64,000 bases of DNA from UBA1447 sp964627535. Its GTDB lineage: Bacteria > Bacillota > Clostridia > Oscillospirales > Acutalibacteraceae. The notes below the pieces were generated by a model, which saw only the letters and a program-made list of their open reading frames with translations, was not told the DNA's origin and did not search any database. The stretch spans positions 117,362 through 181,361 of the forward strand of contig CAZVJW010000001.1 of assembly GCA_964627535.1 (NCBI GenBank), read 5' to 3'. A program made the translations under genes and the position numbers. Below are positions 43,618 through 53,248 of the stretch, piece by piece; positions within the stretch are counted from its first letter, which is position 1, and each line of letters begins with the position of its first letter.

Positions 43618-43636
43618 GCGTGGTTTTGGTCACGCC
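43618..43636 (-). terminator. Terminator of the surface-protein operon
   Basis: On the minus strand GGCGTG, an eight-base loop (ACCAAAAC), CACGCC and then TTTATTTTAT. It lies downstream of the zinc-ribbon membrane protein gene and upstream of the phosphoesterase genes, so it divides the two sets. Confidence 0.7.
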
Positions 43637-43743
43637 GCTCTAACATTATTTCATTATTAGAGTATTTAGGTCCCCACAAGAGATAAAAAGATAAAGAGAT
43701 AACTTTCATTCATCGTTTTCGTGTCAATTTTTTGCAACAATCG

Positions 43744-44595
43744 TCACTTCTTGATTAAGTTTAAACCGCAGTTTAAGCAATAATTATCAGTTGGCTTTGA
43801 TTTTGTTCCACAATAAGCGCAATATTTATCAGGTATACTTGGTGGTTGTAGTTTTGTTCCGCATTTTTTACAGAATTTATTTTTATCATCATAAATATTA
43901 TCACAATTGCAATTGCTGCAAACAGCCGTTGTTTGAGAAGACACCGTTGTTGGTAAAAAAGTTTGCTGCTTAAATTCATCCGTTTTAATTGTGCTTTCTT
44001 TGATTTTATAGTTCGTAATTATTTGAACCACTAATCCTGCAATCACAAGCAAGATACCAAGAGTATTCGCCCATTCGCCTTCCAGACTTCCATAAAATAA
44101 AAAGCTCTGTATGAAACCGGCGTCATCAAACATCGCATAAATTGCATATCCAGCTAAAATTCCCCCTGAAATTGCTGTTGAAATGATAAATATCGGTTTA
44201 ATTAAAACTGCTGATAGGATGCCAATAACCGCACCGCTGAATAATGCTATCAATTGAATTGGACTGTCGCCGGTAATAAGCATATTTATTACCAGCATTG
44301 ATAAATATCCTATCACTCCTGAAACCAGTATAACAAACAATTTAAAAAACGCATATCCCAGAATTCCGCCAATTATTGCCATTACAACTGCGGAAATGAT
44401 TACCCAAATATCATCAAAATCCATTTGATATGCTAACAATATTCCAGCTATTGAGGAAAAGATAGCAGTTTCAAGACAAATGAAAAACTTTTGAATTTTA
44501 AAACCAAAAAAACAACTTGCCAGCCCAAAAAGAGCAACTAAGCACATTAGTAATGCAAACAAGGGGTTGAAATTGCTATAACCGTAATATTCCAT
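43744..44595 (-). CDS. Multi-helix membrane protein with two C-terminal zinc ribbons
   Basis: A 283-residue protein with seven or eight membrane helices in residues 10-190, in the style of DUF4203/TMEM198-like proteins (repeated Gly-rich helices such as IIGGILGYAFFKLFVILVSG). Two zinc ribbons follow (CSNCNCDN with CKKCGTKL; CAYCGTKS with CLNCGLNL). The ATG at 44595 (MEYYGYSN) has AGAGG six bases upstream and overlaps the end of the FN3 reading frame by 20 bases. The function is unknown. It is the last gene in the operon and is followed by a terminator. Confidence 0.65.
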   Translation of the reverse strand: MEYYGYSNFNPLFALLMCLVALFGLASCFFGFKIQKFFICLETAIFSSIAGILLAYQMDFDDIWVIISAVVMAIIGGILGYAFFKLFVILVSGVIGYLSMLVINMLITGDSPIQLIALFSGAVIGILSAVLIKPIFIISTAISGGILAGYAIYAMFDDAGFIQSFLFYGSLEGEWANTLGILLVIAGLVVQIITNYKIKESTIKTDEFKQQTFLPTTVSSQTTAVCSNCNCDNIYDDKNKFCKKCGTKLQPPSIPDKYCAYCGTKSKPTDNYCLNCGLNLIKK

Positions 44596-46819
44596 ATGCA
44601 GCCTCTTTTCTAAATTTATTATTACTTTGTTCATAATTATCGCTGATGACAGATTGTGTTCTTAATTTTTTAAGTTGCCAATTCCATTTGTAAAATATAA
44701 CTCTTATTGTATCTGTTGCAATTACATTGCCATTGGAATCCAAAAGTTCAATCTTAATATTTGATGCGCGTGACCATGATTTTGTATTTGTAACATGTCC
44801 ATATTTATTAATAAACACTTTTTCATTGTCAGATGTCCAACGTATATCTGCATAATTGATAGCAGCATTAAATTCCAGATCCAGTGAAACTTTTTTGTAG
44901 TATTGAAATGCTTTTACTTTAATTTCAATTCTTTCACCAAGAATATCATTATCTATACAGATTGCTACATGCGGTACAGTTGTTACCGTCAAACCCGAGC
45001 TCGCTGTCGATTCTCCCGCCGCATTGACTGCTCTAATGGTGAAGGTGTAAGCAGTATTCTGTGTCAATCCCGTTGCTGTGTAGGTTGTCCCCGTCAGCGG
45101 CGTCGATGTCAGTTTTATACCTCCACTGTAGACATTGTAGCCCGACGCTCCGCCTACCGCGTTCCATGAAAGGCTCACCGTGGTGTCCGTTTTACCCGTT
45201 GAGGTAAGCCCTGTCGGTGCAGCCGGTATTGTCATGTTGGTCGTCACCGTCAAGCCCGAACTCGCCGCCGACTCTCCCGCTGCATTGACCGCCTTAACGG
45301 TAAAGGTATACGCTGTGTTTTGTGTCAATCCCGTTGCCGTGAAGGTCGTCCCCGTCAGCGGTGTCGCGGTCAGTTTTGTTCCACCACTGTAGACATTATA
45401 ACCCGAGGCACCGCCAACGGCGTTCCATGAAAGGCTCACTGTGGTATCCGTTTTACCCGTTGAGGTCAGCCCTGTCGGTGCAGCCGGTATTGTCATGTTG
45501 GTCGTTACCGTCAAGCCCGAACTCGCTGCAGATTCTCCCGCCGCGTTGACCGCTTTGACGGTGAAGGTATACGCTGTGTTTTGTGTCAGCCCCGTTGCTG
45601 TGTAGGTTGTCCCCGTCAGCGGCGTCGATGTCAGTTTTGTACCTCCACTGTAGACATTGTAGCCCGACGCTCCGCCTACCACGTTCCATGAAAGGCTCAC
45701 CGTGGTGTCCGTCTTGCCCGTTGAGATCAGCCCTGTCGGTGCCGCCGGTATTGTCATGTTGGTCGTTACCGTCAAGCCCGAACTGGCTGCCGATTCACCA
45801 GCAGCATTGACCGCCTTGACGGTGAAGGTATACGCCGTGTTCTGTGTCAGCCCCGTTGCTGTATAGGTTGTGGTTGTGATCGGGGTAGCCGTCAGTTTCG
45901 TTGTGCCGCGGTACACATTGTAACCCGTTGCTCCACCCACTGCATTCCATGACAGGTTCACAGTGGTGTCCGTCTTGCCCGTTGATGTCAGCCCTGTCGG
46001 TGCCGCCGGTATTGTCATGTTAGTTGTCACCGTCAAGCCCGAACTCGCTGCCGATTCACCCGCCGCGTTGACCGCCTTAACGGTGAAGGTGTATGCCGTG
46101 TTTTGTGTAAGCCCTGTTGCCGTGTAAGTTGTACCCGTCAGCGGAGTTGCGGTCAGTTTTGTTCCGCCATTGTAAACATTATAGCCCGACGCTCCACCCA
46201 CGGCATTCCATGACAGACTCACGGTGGTGTCCGTCTTGCCTGTTAAGGTAATCCCTGTAGGTGCAGCCGGTATGGTCATATTGGTCGTTACAGTCAGTCC
46301 GGAGCTCGCCGCCGATTCTCCTGCTGTATTAACAGCTTTAATGGTAAAAGTATAAGCTGTATTCTGTGTCAGCCCTGTGACTGTGTATGTTGTCCCGGTC
46401 AGCGGTGTCGATGTCAGTTTAGTTCCGCCGTTATACACATTGTAGCCTGTCGCTCCCCCGACCGCGTTCCATGACAGGCTCACCGTGGTGTCCGTCTTGC
46501 CCGTTGATGTAAGACCTGTCGGCGCGGCTGGTATTGCTATATTGGTCGTTACCGTCAAGCCCGAACTTGCCGCCGATTCTCCAGCCGCATTGACCGCCTT
46601 GACGGTAAAGGTATACGCTGTGTTTTGTGTCAGCCCCGTTGCCATATAGGTTGTTGTCGTTACCGGTGTCACGGTCAGTTTTGTACCGCCGTTGTAAACA
46701 TTGTAGCCCGTTGCTCCCTCAACCGACTCCCATGCTAAATTTACAGTTGTATCAGTTTTGCTTGGGGATGATAAGCCTGTTGGTGCCAAGGGCAAGGTTA
46801 CAACTGTTGAACCTTTTAC
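44576..46819 (-). pseudogene. C-terminal part of giant surface protein: seven FN3 repeats and an Ig-like end
   Basis: An open frame of about 740 residues, in the same frame as the BspA-like gene upstream and separated from it by a single TGA at 46820-46822. It has no signal peptide, no ATG at its start and no Shine-Dalgarno; the first possible start is a TTG at 46795. Seven fibronectin type III repeats of 87 residues follow (for example GLTQNTAYTFTVKAVNAAGE in each), then a domain of about 130 residues like a bacterial Ig-fold (IRWTSDNEKVFINKYGHVTN). It is most simply the second half of one 1567-residue protein spanning 44576-49279. It is translated only if the TGA is an error or is read through. 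Confidence 0.75.
44966..46792 (-). repeat. Seven tandem FN3 repeats, 261-bp period
   Basis: Seven units of 87 codons. The units are very alike in DNA as well as protein; for example the segment around 45199 recurs at about 45460 with few changes. The first unit, nearest the BspA part, is the most different. Such arrays change copy number by recombination. Confidence 0.9.
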
Positions 46820-49279
46820 TCACCTTGCATATAGCATAACATTAGCGGTGACCTTTGCCGTTGCGAAATCCCATTTGTTTGTGCTACTATCTTCCTTATA
46901 CCAACCATAAAAGGTAAATCCGGTTTTCGTTGGATCAGCAGGCTTAGTAATTGTTTGATTCAATGTGGCAGCTATTGGAAGAACCGGAGACCCCCCTTGG
47001 TTATCAAACAATACTGTGTAAGCTGTTTTGGTTGTTTGCCAATTTGCATATAACACATAGTTGTTTGACGGCATTAAATTTGCAGAGGTGTGTTGGGGTC
47101 CGGCACCGTTTTGCCCGGGATACCATCCCAAGAATGTGTCGCCTGAAAGTACCGGTATTGGTAAGGTTCCAAGCGGTTGGTTATAAATAACGTCAAGATA
47201 AGCCGTATTCACATTACCGCCGCGAGGGTCAAAGTAAACTCTGTATGTATTAATTGACCACTTTGCATAGAGTGTAATATCAGTTGTTACTTGCGAATTG
47301 TTAAAGTCCCACTTTGCTCCTGTTCCGTCCGCTTTGGTATTCCATTCAACAAAGGTATATCCCGTTCTTGTTTGAGCAATCGGCTGAGAAACATATTTGT
47401 TGTTTTCTGCATAATGAGTGAAGTTAGACCCTATTCCACCGTTCAGGTTAAAGGTTACAATTTTATGAGTGTCGGTTGGATTAAAGGCTGCCTTGGAATA
47501 AGACCAAGTTTCAAAGCCTGTTTTTCCTACTTCATATTTAACACTAAAGTTCGCTGCAACAGCATTAAATGCAGCGGCTCCTAATGTTGGGGCATTGCCA
47601 AAAATATAAGCATAAGTTAATTTTGTACAACCTCGAAATGCATTTTCACCAATATATTCTGTATTGTTTCCTAGAGTTACGCATGTTAAATTCGTGCATC
47701 CGTAAAATGTTTCTATCGGTATTGATGTTAGTCCATTTCCTATTGTTACAGTCGTTAAGCTTGTGCAATTTCCAAATGTTTGGGTATTAGTATACCTTTC
47801 ATTACTATGTATGCTTTCTAAACTGTCAGGAAAATTTAATTTTATCAAACTGGAGCATCCTGTAAAGGCACCAGCAAATACAACTTTTAAACCATATCCA
47901 AAATCTATACTTTGTAAGCTGGCACAACCGTGGAATGCCCTAAATCCTATATTTTCTACGCTATTTCCAACTACTACGCTTTCAAGTTTTGAACACCCTA
48001 AAAAAGCTTCTTCTGGAATTTCTTTAACTGCATTACCAATAGTAACGCTTGTCAAATTTATGCAATTTCCAAATGTTTGGGTGTTAGTGTACCTTTGATT
48101 ACTATATATATTTTCCACACTATCAGGTATTTGAAGTGTTGTCAACCCTGCACATCCTCGAAAAGCACCAGCATTTATAGTTTTTAAGTTGCTACCAAAA
48201 ACGATTGTTTGCAAGTTTGTGCAATCATAGAACGCTCTAAAACCTATTTCTTTTACCCAATCTCCAATTGTCAGTGTCGTTAGTTTTGTACAACCGATAA
48301 ACGCATCATCTGGAATTGCATTTAAGGAGTTACCTATCTTTACACTCGTCAAACTTGTGCAATATCCAAATGTTTCGGTATTAGTGTATGTTTGATTGCT
48401 ATATATATTTTCAACACTGTCAGGGATTTCTAATTCTTTTAAACTCGAGCAGCCCCGAAAGGCACCCGCATGTATAGTCTTCAAACGTCTTCCTAAGTCT
48501 ATGCTTTGCAAACTTGTGCAGCCATAAAAGGCTTTTAGGCCTATTAATTCCATACTATTAGGTAAAGTTACTTCCTGAAGCTTAACACAGCCATTAAAAG
48601 CATCTTCACATATTTCTTTAACATTATTACCAATTGTTATGTTTGTTAAGTTTGTGCAACCAATGAATGTCTTTTCACGAATTGATTTAATTGAGTTGCC
48701 AATTGTTACGCTCGTTAAACCTGTACAATATCCAAACGTACTGGTGTTAATGTAATTTTCATTACTGTATATGTATTCGACAGTATCTGGAATATTCAAC
48801 GTAGTTAAGCTTGAGCAACCGCGAAATGCTCCTTCATCTATAATTCTTAATCCAATTCCAAATTCTACATTTTTCAAATTTAGACACCCTAAAAAAGCAT
48901 TCATGGCAATTTTTTTTGTACTATTTGGGATGTTAATAGAACCAGTAAGGTTTATACAATTTTCAAAAGCGGAGTCATGAATAATTTCCAAAAACTCAGG
49001 AAACCATATTCCTGTAATTACGCTTTTTCCTTTGAATGCAGAAACACCAATTTCGGTAACATTTTTCTCTATAATTTTGCTGGGCAAATAAATGTTCCCA
49101 CCATCACCGGTATATCCAGTAATCTTTACATTAGTATTGCTGTCTATAAGTTCATAAGTAAAATCTCCATCCTGCAATGCAAATGAATCAATCATGAAAT
49201 TTGGAAGCGTCATTGAAAGCATTAATACAGCCAGAAAAAGTGATAGTATCCTTTTGGGATAAATAGCGATATTTTTCAT
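46820..49279 (-). CDS. BspA-like repeat surface protein with InlB-type repeats, N-terminal part
   Basis: An 819-residue secreted protein as written. It starts MKNIAIYPKRILSLFLAVLM, a signal peptide, after GAAAGGG. Residues 35-600 are BspA/TpLRR repeats (VTIGNSIKSIREKTFIGCTN type), in a larger period that repeats the phrase VENIYSNQ and TFGYCTSLTSV four times. Residues 600-819 are three InlB B-type (Listeria-Bacteroides) repeats: FVEWNTKADGTGAKWDF to LYAKW, then LYANW, then LYAR followed by TGA. Since each repeat should end in Trp, the stop replaces TGG, and the next codons lead in frame into the FN3 half. The role is adhesion or binding at the cell surface (family knowledge). Confidence 0.85.
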   Translation of the reverse strand: MKNIAIYPKRILSLFLAVLMLSMTLPNFMIDSFALQDGDFTYELIDSNTNVKITGYTGDGGNIYLPSKIIEKNVTEIGVSAFKGKSVITGIWFPEFLEIIHDSAFENCINLTGSINIPNSTKKIAMNAFLGCLNLKNVEFGIGLRIIDEGAFRGCSSLTTLNIPDTVEYIYSNENYINTSTFGYCTGLTSVTIGNSIKSIREKTFIGCTNLTNITIGNNVKEICEDAFNGCVKLQEVTLPNSMELIGLKAFYGCTSLQSIDLGRRLKTIHAGAFRGCSSLKELEIPDSVENIYSNQTYTNTETFGYCTSLTSVKIGNSLNAIPDDAFIGCTKLTTLTIGDWVKEIGFRAFYDCTNLQTIVFGSNLKTINAGAFRGCAGLTTLQIPDSVENIYSNQRYTNTQTFGNCINLTSVTIGNAVKEIPEEAFLGCSKLESVVVGNSVENIGFRAFHGCASLQSIDFGYGLKVVFAGAFTGCSSLIKLNFPDSLESIHSNERYTNTQTFGNCTSLTTVTIGNGLTSIPIETFYGCTNLTCVTLGNNTEYIGENAFRGCTKLTYAYIFGNAPTLGAAAFNAVAANFSVKYEVGKTGFETWSYSKAAFNPTDTHKIVTFNLNGGIGSNFTHYAENNKYVSQPIAQTRTGYTFVEWNTKADGTGAKWDFNNSQVTTDITLYAKWSINTYRVYFDPRGGNVNTAYLDVIYNQPLGTLPIPVLSGDTFLGWYPGQNGAGPQHTSANLMPSNNYVLYANWQTTKTAYTVLFDNQGGSPVLPIAATLNQTITKPADPTKTGFTFYGWYKEDSSTNKWDFATAKVTANVMLYAR

Positions 49280-49327
49280 TTTGTTTTTTCCCTTTCAAAA
49301 TTAGATTTATTATTCTTTGTTTAATTG

Positions 49328-50818
49328 TTATATGATGGTAAGCGTTTTTGCTATATAATCACATTTGATATTATTACACTTAACAAAATCATCGATTAAA
49401 GTAAATGGTATGAAAATTAGCTTATTGATCAATATTGGGTAATCGGTAATGCCTGCAATTTGATTGATGATATCGGAACCGGAATTGCCGATATATATTT
49501 CTGACTTATTAATTATTCCGGTAACAGTTCTGCCATCCCTGTCAACCTTAAAACTATCGCTTTTACCATCCCAAGTCACTGTACAACCCATGGCTTCAAA
49601 GACTTCACGCATTGGTACATAGGCTGTATCATTTTTAATAACCGGATTAGATGACAGTGGAATTTTCACACCGTTATAATAAACAGAAATCACCTCATTT
49701 GCTATATTTGCTACGCTTTCACTGCTGCTGGCAATACTTATATAATCCATCGAAACCCACCCCGATTTTCCGTTATAGGCGGTATAAGCCCAATTGCCCT
49801 GCACCGCCGTGACTTCTATCTGTGTATTATTAGGAATTCTCGCTACAATTTCATAATTCTGCCCCGGTCCGGCACGGAGGTTTAGATCATCTCCTTTGGT
49901 GGCAATCGTAAATAATTGGTTTGTTCCCGTTGTATTAGCGGAACCCTCGGCGGTTTCAGAAACCGGGGCGATTAAAACCCATTTTCCCTCGTTGTTGAGT
50001 TCCATGGAAACATCAGTTGAATATTCATCATCTTCACTGCCGGCATCTACTTTCGCACACAGTTTTCCATCTTCATTTATGTACAAATCCATAAAATCAA
50101 CTACTGTATATATCTTGCCCGTCTCGTATGTATTGTATTGCGCGATCATGTTTTCAATAGAATAATAATTGTTACTAATAAGAATTTGATCCAGATCCGC
50201 AATTATCATAGGCATAGTCAGATTATATATAGCTGAGAGTTCGGCGTTGCCAATAATTTTATCTTCGATATATTCATACAGATAGTAATGCCGGTCTTCA
50301 AATCCACTTCCGGGATAAGTTCCATAAGTATGGTTAACCACGATGATAATCATCTGCTTGTAGGTATATTGGGTAAAGGTGTAATCATATGATTCGTTGT
50401 AATCAGCAGATTTCTTATATTCTGTTTGGTGTAATAGAATGTTGTCTCTTAATTCATCAAATTTTGAGTTCATTTCCTTTGCACCAGGTTTATTAGAATC
50501 TATTTTAGGAAGCTTAACGTTAAAGCCAACTCTGAAATCAAAGCCACCATCTTCGAAATTCCTTTTATCATCCAACTCATAACCGGTAATGACTGCCGGT
50601 GCTTCGGACGCGTTTGTTGTCTCCGGCTGAGTTGTTGCGGTAACGGCAACGCCTTCTACAGATTCGGCGTTCGCTGCCTTATCCCTATTGTTAATATTTT
50701 TTGATACAAATACGGCGCCTAAAGATATTCCCGCAATAACAGCAATGGAAACCACACCGGCAACGATTTTTTTTGTAACAGTCAATTTAGCGATTGTAGT
50801 AAAAATTCCCGCACTCAT
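49328..50818 (-). CDS. Membrane-anchored protein with SH3b and copper-amine-oxidase-N-like domains
   Basis: A 496-residue protein. The short N-terminus IAKLTVTKKIVAGVVSIAVI includes the start of a membrane helix (residues 18-38), then a Thr/Glu-rich linker and a region of about 200 residues resembling DUF3298/DUF4163-type secreted domains (QMIIIVVNHTYGTYPGSGFE). Residues 300-365 are a bacterial SH3 domain (DDLNLRAGPGQNYEIVARI, WVSMDYI). The C-terminal 110 residues are like the copper amine oxidase N-terminal domain (DTAYVPMREVFEAMGCTVTW), which binds cell wall or glycans rather than copper in most Firmicutes. GGAGG lies before the ATG. It is the second gene of the operon. Confidence 0.75.
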   Translation of the reverse strand: MSAGIFTTIAKLTVTKKIVAGVVSIAVIAGISLGAVFVSKNINNRDKAANAESVEGVAVTATTQPETTNASEAPAVITGYELDDKRNFEDGGFDFRVGFNVKLPKIDSNKPGAKEMNSKFDELRDNILLHQTEYKKSADYNESYDYTFTQYTYKQMIIIVVNHTYGTYPGSGFEDRHYYLYEYIEDKIIGNAELSAIYNLTMPMIIADLDQILISNNYYSIENMIAQYNTYETGKIYTVVDFMDLYINEDGKLCAKVDAGSEDDEYSTDVSMELNNEGKWVLIAPVSETAEGSANTTGTNQLFTIATKGDDLNLRAGPGQNYEIVARIPNNTQIEVTAVQGNWAYTAYNGKSGWVSMDYISIASSSESVANIANEVISVYYNGVKIPLSSNPVIKNDTAYVPMREVFEAMGCTVTWDGKSDSFKVDRDGRTVTGIINKSEIYIGNSGSDIINQIAGITDYPILINKLIFIPFTLIDDFVKCNNIKCDYIAKTLTII

Positions 50819-50880
50819 ATATGCCTCCTAAACAATTCCAATCTGTTAATTTGCTAAGTCAATCAATTATATTATTACAA

Positions 50881-52446
50881 TTAATAAGACATCAACATTA
50901 CAATATCACCGCTTCCAAGGTCTTTTCGAAAGACCTTTGTCACTTTTCTGTTATACAAAGGATCATTAGCAATGTCGGTTGATTGATCATGAACACCTGA
51001 TTCGAGTTTGTAATATACCCAACCGTCGAAAATTTCGACTTCTTTGATACATAAAATGTTCTCTTTCCAGTCCGCTAATTCACTGCCCAACCCGCAGTCT
51101 TTGTAATCCTCATAATTGATTAGCCGACGTTCTTCGCCAGTGTTGTCAGTGTATACACTGATACCCTTGTCTTTTTTAAAAGCGGTATTTACAAATGTAC
51201 AGGATTTTGTTGAGTTCGCTTCGCTCCAATTGGAAAGTGACAGGCAGACACTGTTAACGCCTTCCTCAAAGTCATCATTGCAATTGTAATAGTAAAGCTT
51301 GTGGCTGCTACCCGTATTTTCAATATAAAATCGTTCAAGGATATTGTTATTGTCTCCCCACTCTATTTTGGTGCCTACTAATAACTCAAAAGCAGTTCCG
51401 TCTTTTTTAACTCGGGCAATATTACCGCCCTGCCAATACCCCGCCGGTCCTCCATAAATCCCATACAACATATAAATATAGTCATCAACAAGCTGAATGT
51501 TTGATATTGCTGCCGGTGAACCACTTTGAAACTCCATAAATTCATTTCTTGGCGGTTCTTCCTTGACAATAACTTTCTTTTCCCAATTATCTAATGATAT
51601 AGAATTAAGCACAACAACATCTTGATTATATTTATCATAACTTTCAGAAAAATATAGCATACTGTCATGCAGTTCAAAAAAATATTCAAAATCTGAAAGT
51701 AGTGTGATTTCTCCGGTCACAACCGATATTGTGAATAACTGTGAATGGTCTTTATTATCCCCGCAGATTATTATTCCTAACTCTTCGGATACAGCCAGAA
51801 TAAAACCTTTGCCCAATTCCGTTTTGTTTGCGCCATTCATATCGATTGAATATATAATATCTGGTTCACGTCTGTTGGAATTTACAGATTCGGTCAAATA
51901 AAACCTGTCCTTGTATAAATAAATCCGATCTGTACCGGTATCCTTGAACAATTCTTTCTTTGTGCCATCCGGATACAAGCAGACCATGTTCTTTTTGGTT
52001 CCACCGATATAAGGATAACTGACATTGCCGTATTTGTCGGCTATGGCACTTCTTTCGATGTCATCCGCTGTATACTCGCGGTAATAAACAATGCCTTTAT
52101 ATTTAACATAAAGGCCGCCGTTGTTTATTACTTTGTCATTATCATTTAAATAACTGATTTGTTTTACATTTGTGTCTGTGTTTACTGACATGCAAATAAA
52201 AACAGCAGCAACTAATAACCCGCACATGATTACAAAAGATAAACTATAAATAATCTTTTTTGTTAAAGACAACCCTGTTAGTTTTGCAATAGAACATATT
52301 TTTAGCGTAACTGCAGAAAATGTACCCTCTACACCAACAACTTTCGTATTCTGATCAATATTTTTAATGATCCTCACCGGTTCTTTCGTTTTTTTAATAT
52401 TAAAAACAAATACTGAATTACATGTGATAACTTTAAATATACTCAT
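50881..52446 (-). CDS. Membrane-anchored beta-propeller-like protein (DUF5050-like)
   Basis: A 521-residue protein with a cytoplasmic N-terminus of about 60 residues, a helix (IIYSLSFVIMCGLLVAAVFI) and a large extracellular part of about 430 residues with repeated strands of the type YLYKDRFYLTE, IIYSIDMNGANKTEL and LFTISVVTGEITLL, typical of DUF5050/prolow-density-type propellers. The function is unknown. Its juxtamembrane sequence SIAKLTGLSLTKKII is shared with the next gene (TIAKLTVTKKIV). The ATG at 52446 has no clear Shine-Dalgarno. It is the first gene of the 52446-43744 operon. Confidence 0.65.
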   Translation of the reverse strand: MSIFKVITCNSVFVFNIKKTKEPVRIIKNIDQNTKVVGVEGTFSAVTLKICSIAKLTGLSLTKKIIYSLSFVIMCGLLVAAVFICMSVNTDTNVKQISYLNDNDKVINNGGLYVKYKGIVYYREYTADDIERSAIADKYGNVSYPYIGGTKKNMVCLYPDGTKKELFKDTGTDRIYLYKDRFYLTESVNSNRREPDIIYSIDMNGANKTELGKGFILAVSEELGIIICGDNKDHSQLFTISVVTGEITLLSDFEYFFELHDSMLYFSESYDKYNQDVVVLNSISLDNWEKKVIVKEEPPRNEFMEFQSGSPAAISNIQLVDDYIYMLYGIYGGPAGYWQGGNIARVKKDGTAFELLVGTKIEWGDNNNILERFYIENTGSSHKLYYYNCNDDFEEGVNSVCLSLSNWSEANSTKSCTFVNTAFKKDKGISVYTDNTGEERRLINYEDYKDCGLGSELADWKENILCIKEVEIFDGWVYYKLESGVHDQSTDIANDPLYNRKVTKVFRKDLGSGDIVMLMSY

Positions 52447-52812
52447 TTGTATAAACTAGCTATCGATTTTTGCTTTACTTTAGCTAATTCTATATAATTA
52501 AGTCTATATAAATTTTATTTGTTCAAAACTTGACATTATTTTGTCAAAATTTGTAGTCCTCTACTTTAAGATAATGCAAAAATATAAATGCCTAAAATAA
52601 TTTATTTAAATTTCAACTCATCGATTCATCTTTTTGATGTAAAGTTTATTATTTAGCTGAAAAATCGAATTTGCTTCTATTATTCGCATATAGATTTTAT
52701 TTATTCATCCTTTTTAAAATATTACAACAATATTATCGTTTTGTCAACTATATTTTAGTTTATTTGAGCAAAAATAACCTGCCTCATTTACAATAAATGG
52801 GGGATGATATTA
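52447..52812. other. AT-rich intergenic region with an operator-like palindrome
   Basis: A 366-base gap between the divergent surface operon and the Cro/C1-type regulator gene. It must hold promoters for both, but no -35/-10 pair is convincing on either strand. The only structured feature I see is the palindrome at 52530-52547 and a matching half-site TTGTCAA at 52741-52747. Confidence 0.4.
52530..52547. promoter_or_regulatory. Possible operator: perfect 18-bp palindrome
   Basis: TTGACA, six bases, TGTCAA. It lies 84 bases upstream of the surface-operon start. A half-site TTGTCAA recurs just before the regulator gene. Binding by that regulator is a guess from position and symmetry only. Confidence 0.35.
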
Positions 52813-53154
52813 ATGACCTTTTATGAAATATTGCGCTTTTTAATAGAAGAGCGTGGTTTAACACAAAAACAACTAGCTGAAGCATTGAAGATTCCGGTTT
52901 CTACCTTTGGCGGTTATGTGCAGGGCACTAGCGAGCCGGATTTTGTAACACTCAAAATTATAGCACAATATTTCAACGTGTCCTCCGATTATCTGCTTGA
53001 CATTCAAACAGGTAAAACAAAAACCCACATGGAAGATGACCTTTTGCGTGTTTTCCGTTCACTCAGTGCTGAACAACAAGAGCTATTTCTGGAGCAAGGC
53101 AGAGTATTTATCAAGTTGAGACAAAAAAATGTAAACCCTTTAGAATTGATATAG
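52813..53154 (+). CDS. Cro/C1-type (XRE) transcriptional regulator
   Basis: A 113-residue DNA-binding protein. The helix-turn-helix is in residues 10-60: LTQKQLAEALKIPVSTFGGY, then the family feature FNVSSDYLLDIQTGK. The C-terminal 45 residues are helical (LRVFRSLSAEQQELFLEQG) and may mediate dimer formation. The ATG at 52813 is chosen because GGGGGA lies eight bases upstream. It faces away from the surface-protein operon and may control it (inference). Confidence 0.88.
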   Translation: MTFYEILRFLIEERGLTQKQLAEALKIPVSTFGGYVQGTSEPDFVTLKIIAQYFNVSSDYLLDIQTGKTKTHMEDDLLRVFRSLSAEQQELFLEQGRVFIKLRQKNVNPLELI

Positions 53155-53191
53155 GTAAAATGAATAGTGCAGGCTGATTAAGCGTAAAAAA

Positions 53192-53227
53192 ATAACGGTT
53201 GCTTTCATTGTAGGAAGGCAACCGTTT
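53192..53227. terminator. Bidirectional terminator between regulator and histidine kinase
   Basis: AACGGTTGC and GCAACCGTT form a perfect 9-bp stem with an 18-base loop. It is followed by TATTTTTTTACG on the minus strand and TTAAATATT on the plus strand. Two genes converge on it. Confidence 0.8.
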
Positions 53228-53248
53228 AAATATTGAGTTAAAAATAAT

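Noticed and set aside
44966..46792. CRISPR-like or other non-coding repeat array
   Set aside because: The 261-bp repeats are in frame and encode FN3 domains with no spacers.
46820..46822. Idea that TGA encodes Trp in this organism
   Set aside because: Trp is written TGG in the other genes, and TGA clearly ends several of them (nrdJ, dxs, tlyA, nadK-overlapping stop, the LytTR regulator). A code change would fuse adjacent genes.
53155..53248. Small signalling-peptide gene next to the AgrC-like kinase
   Set aside because: No short frame with a ribosome site and peptide-like composition was found; the gap is occupied by a bidirectional terminator.
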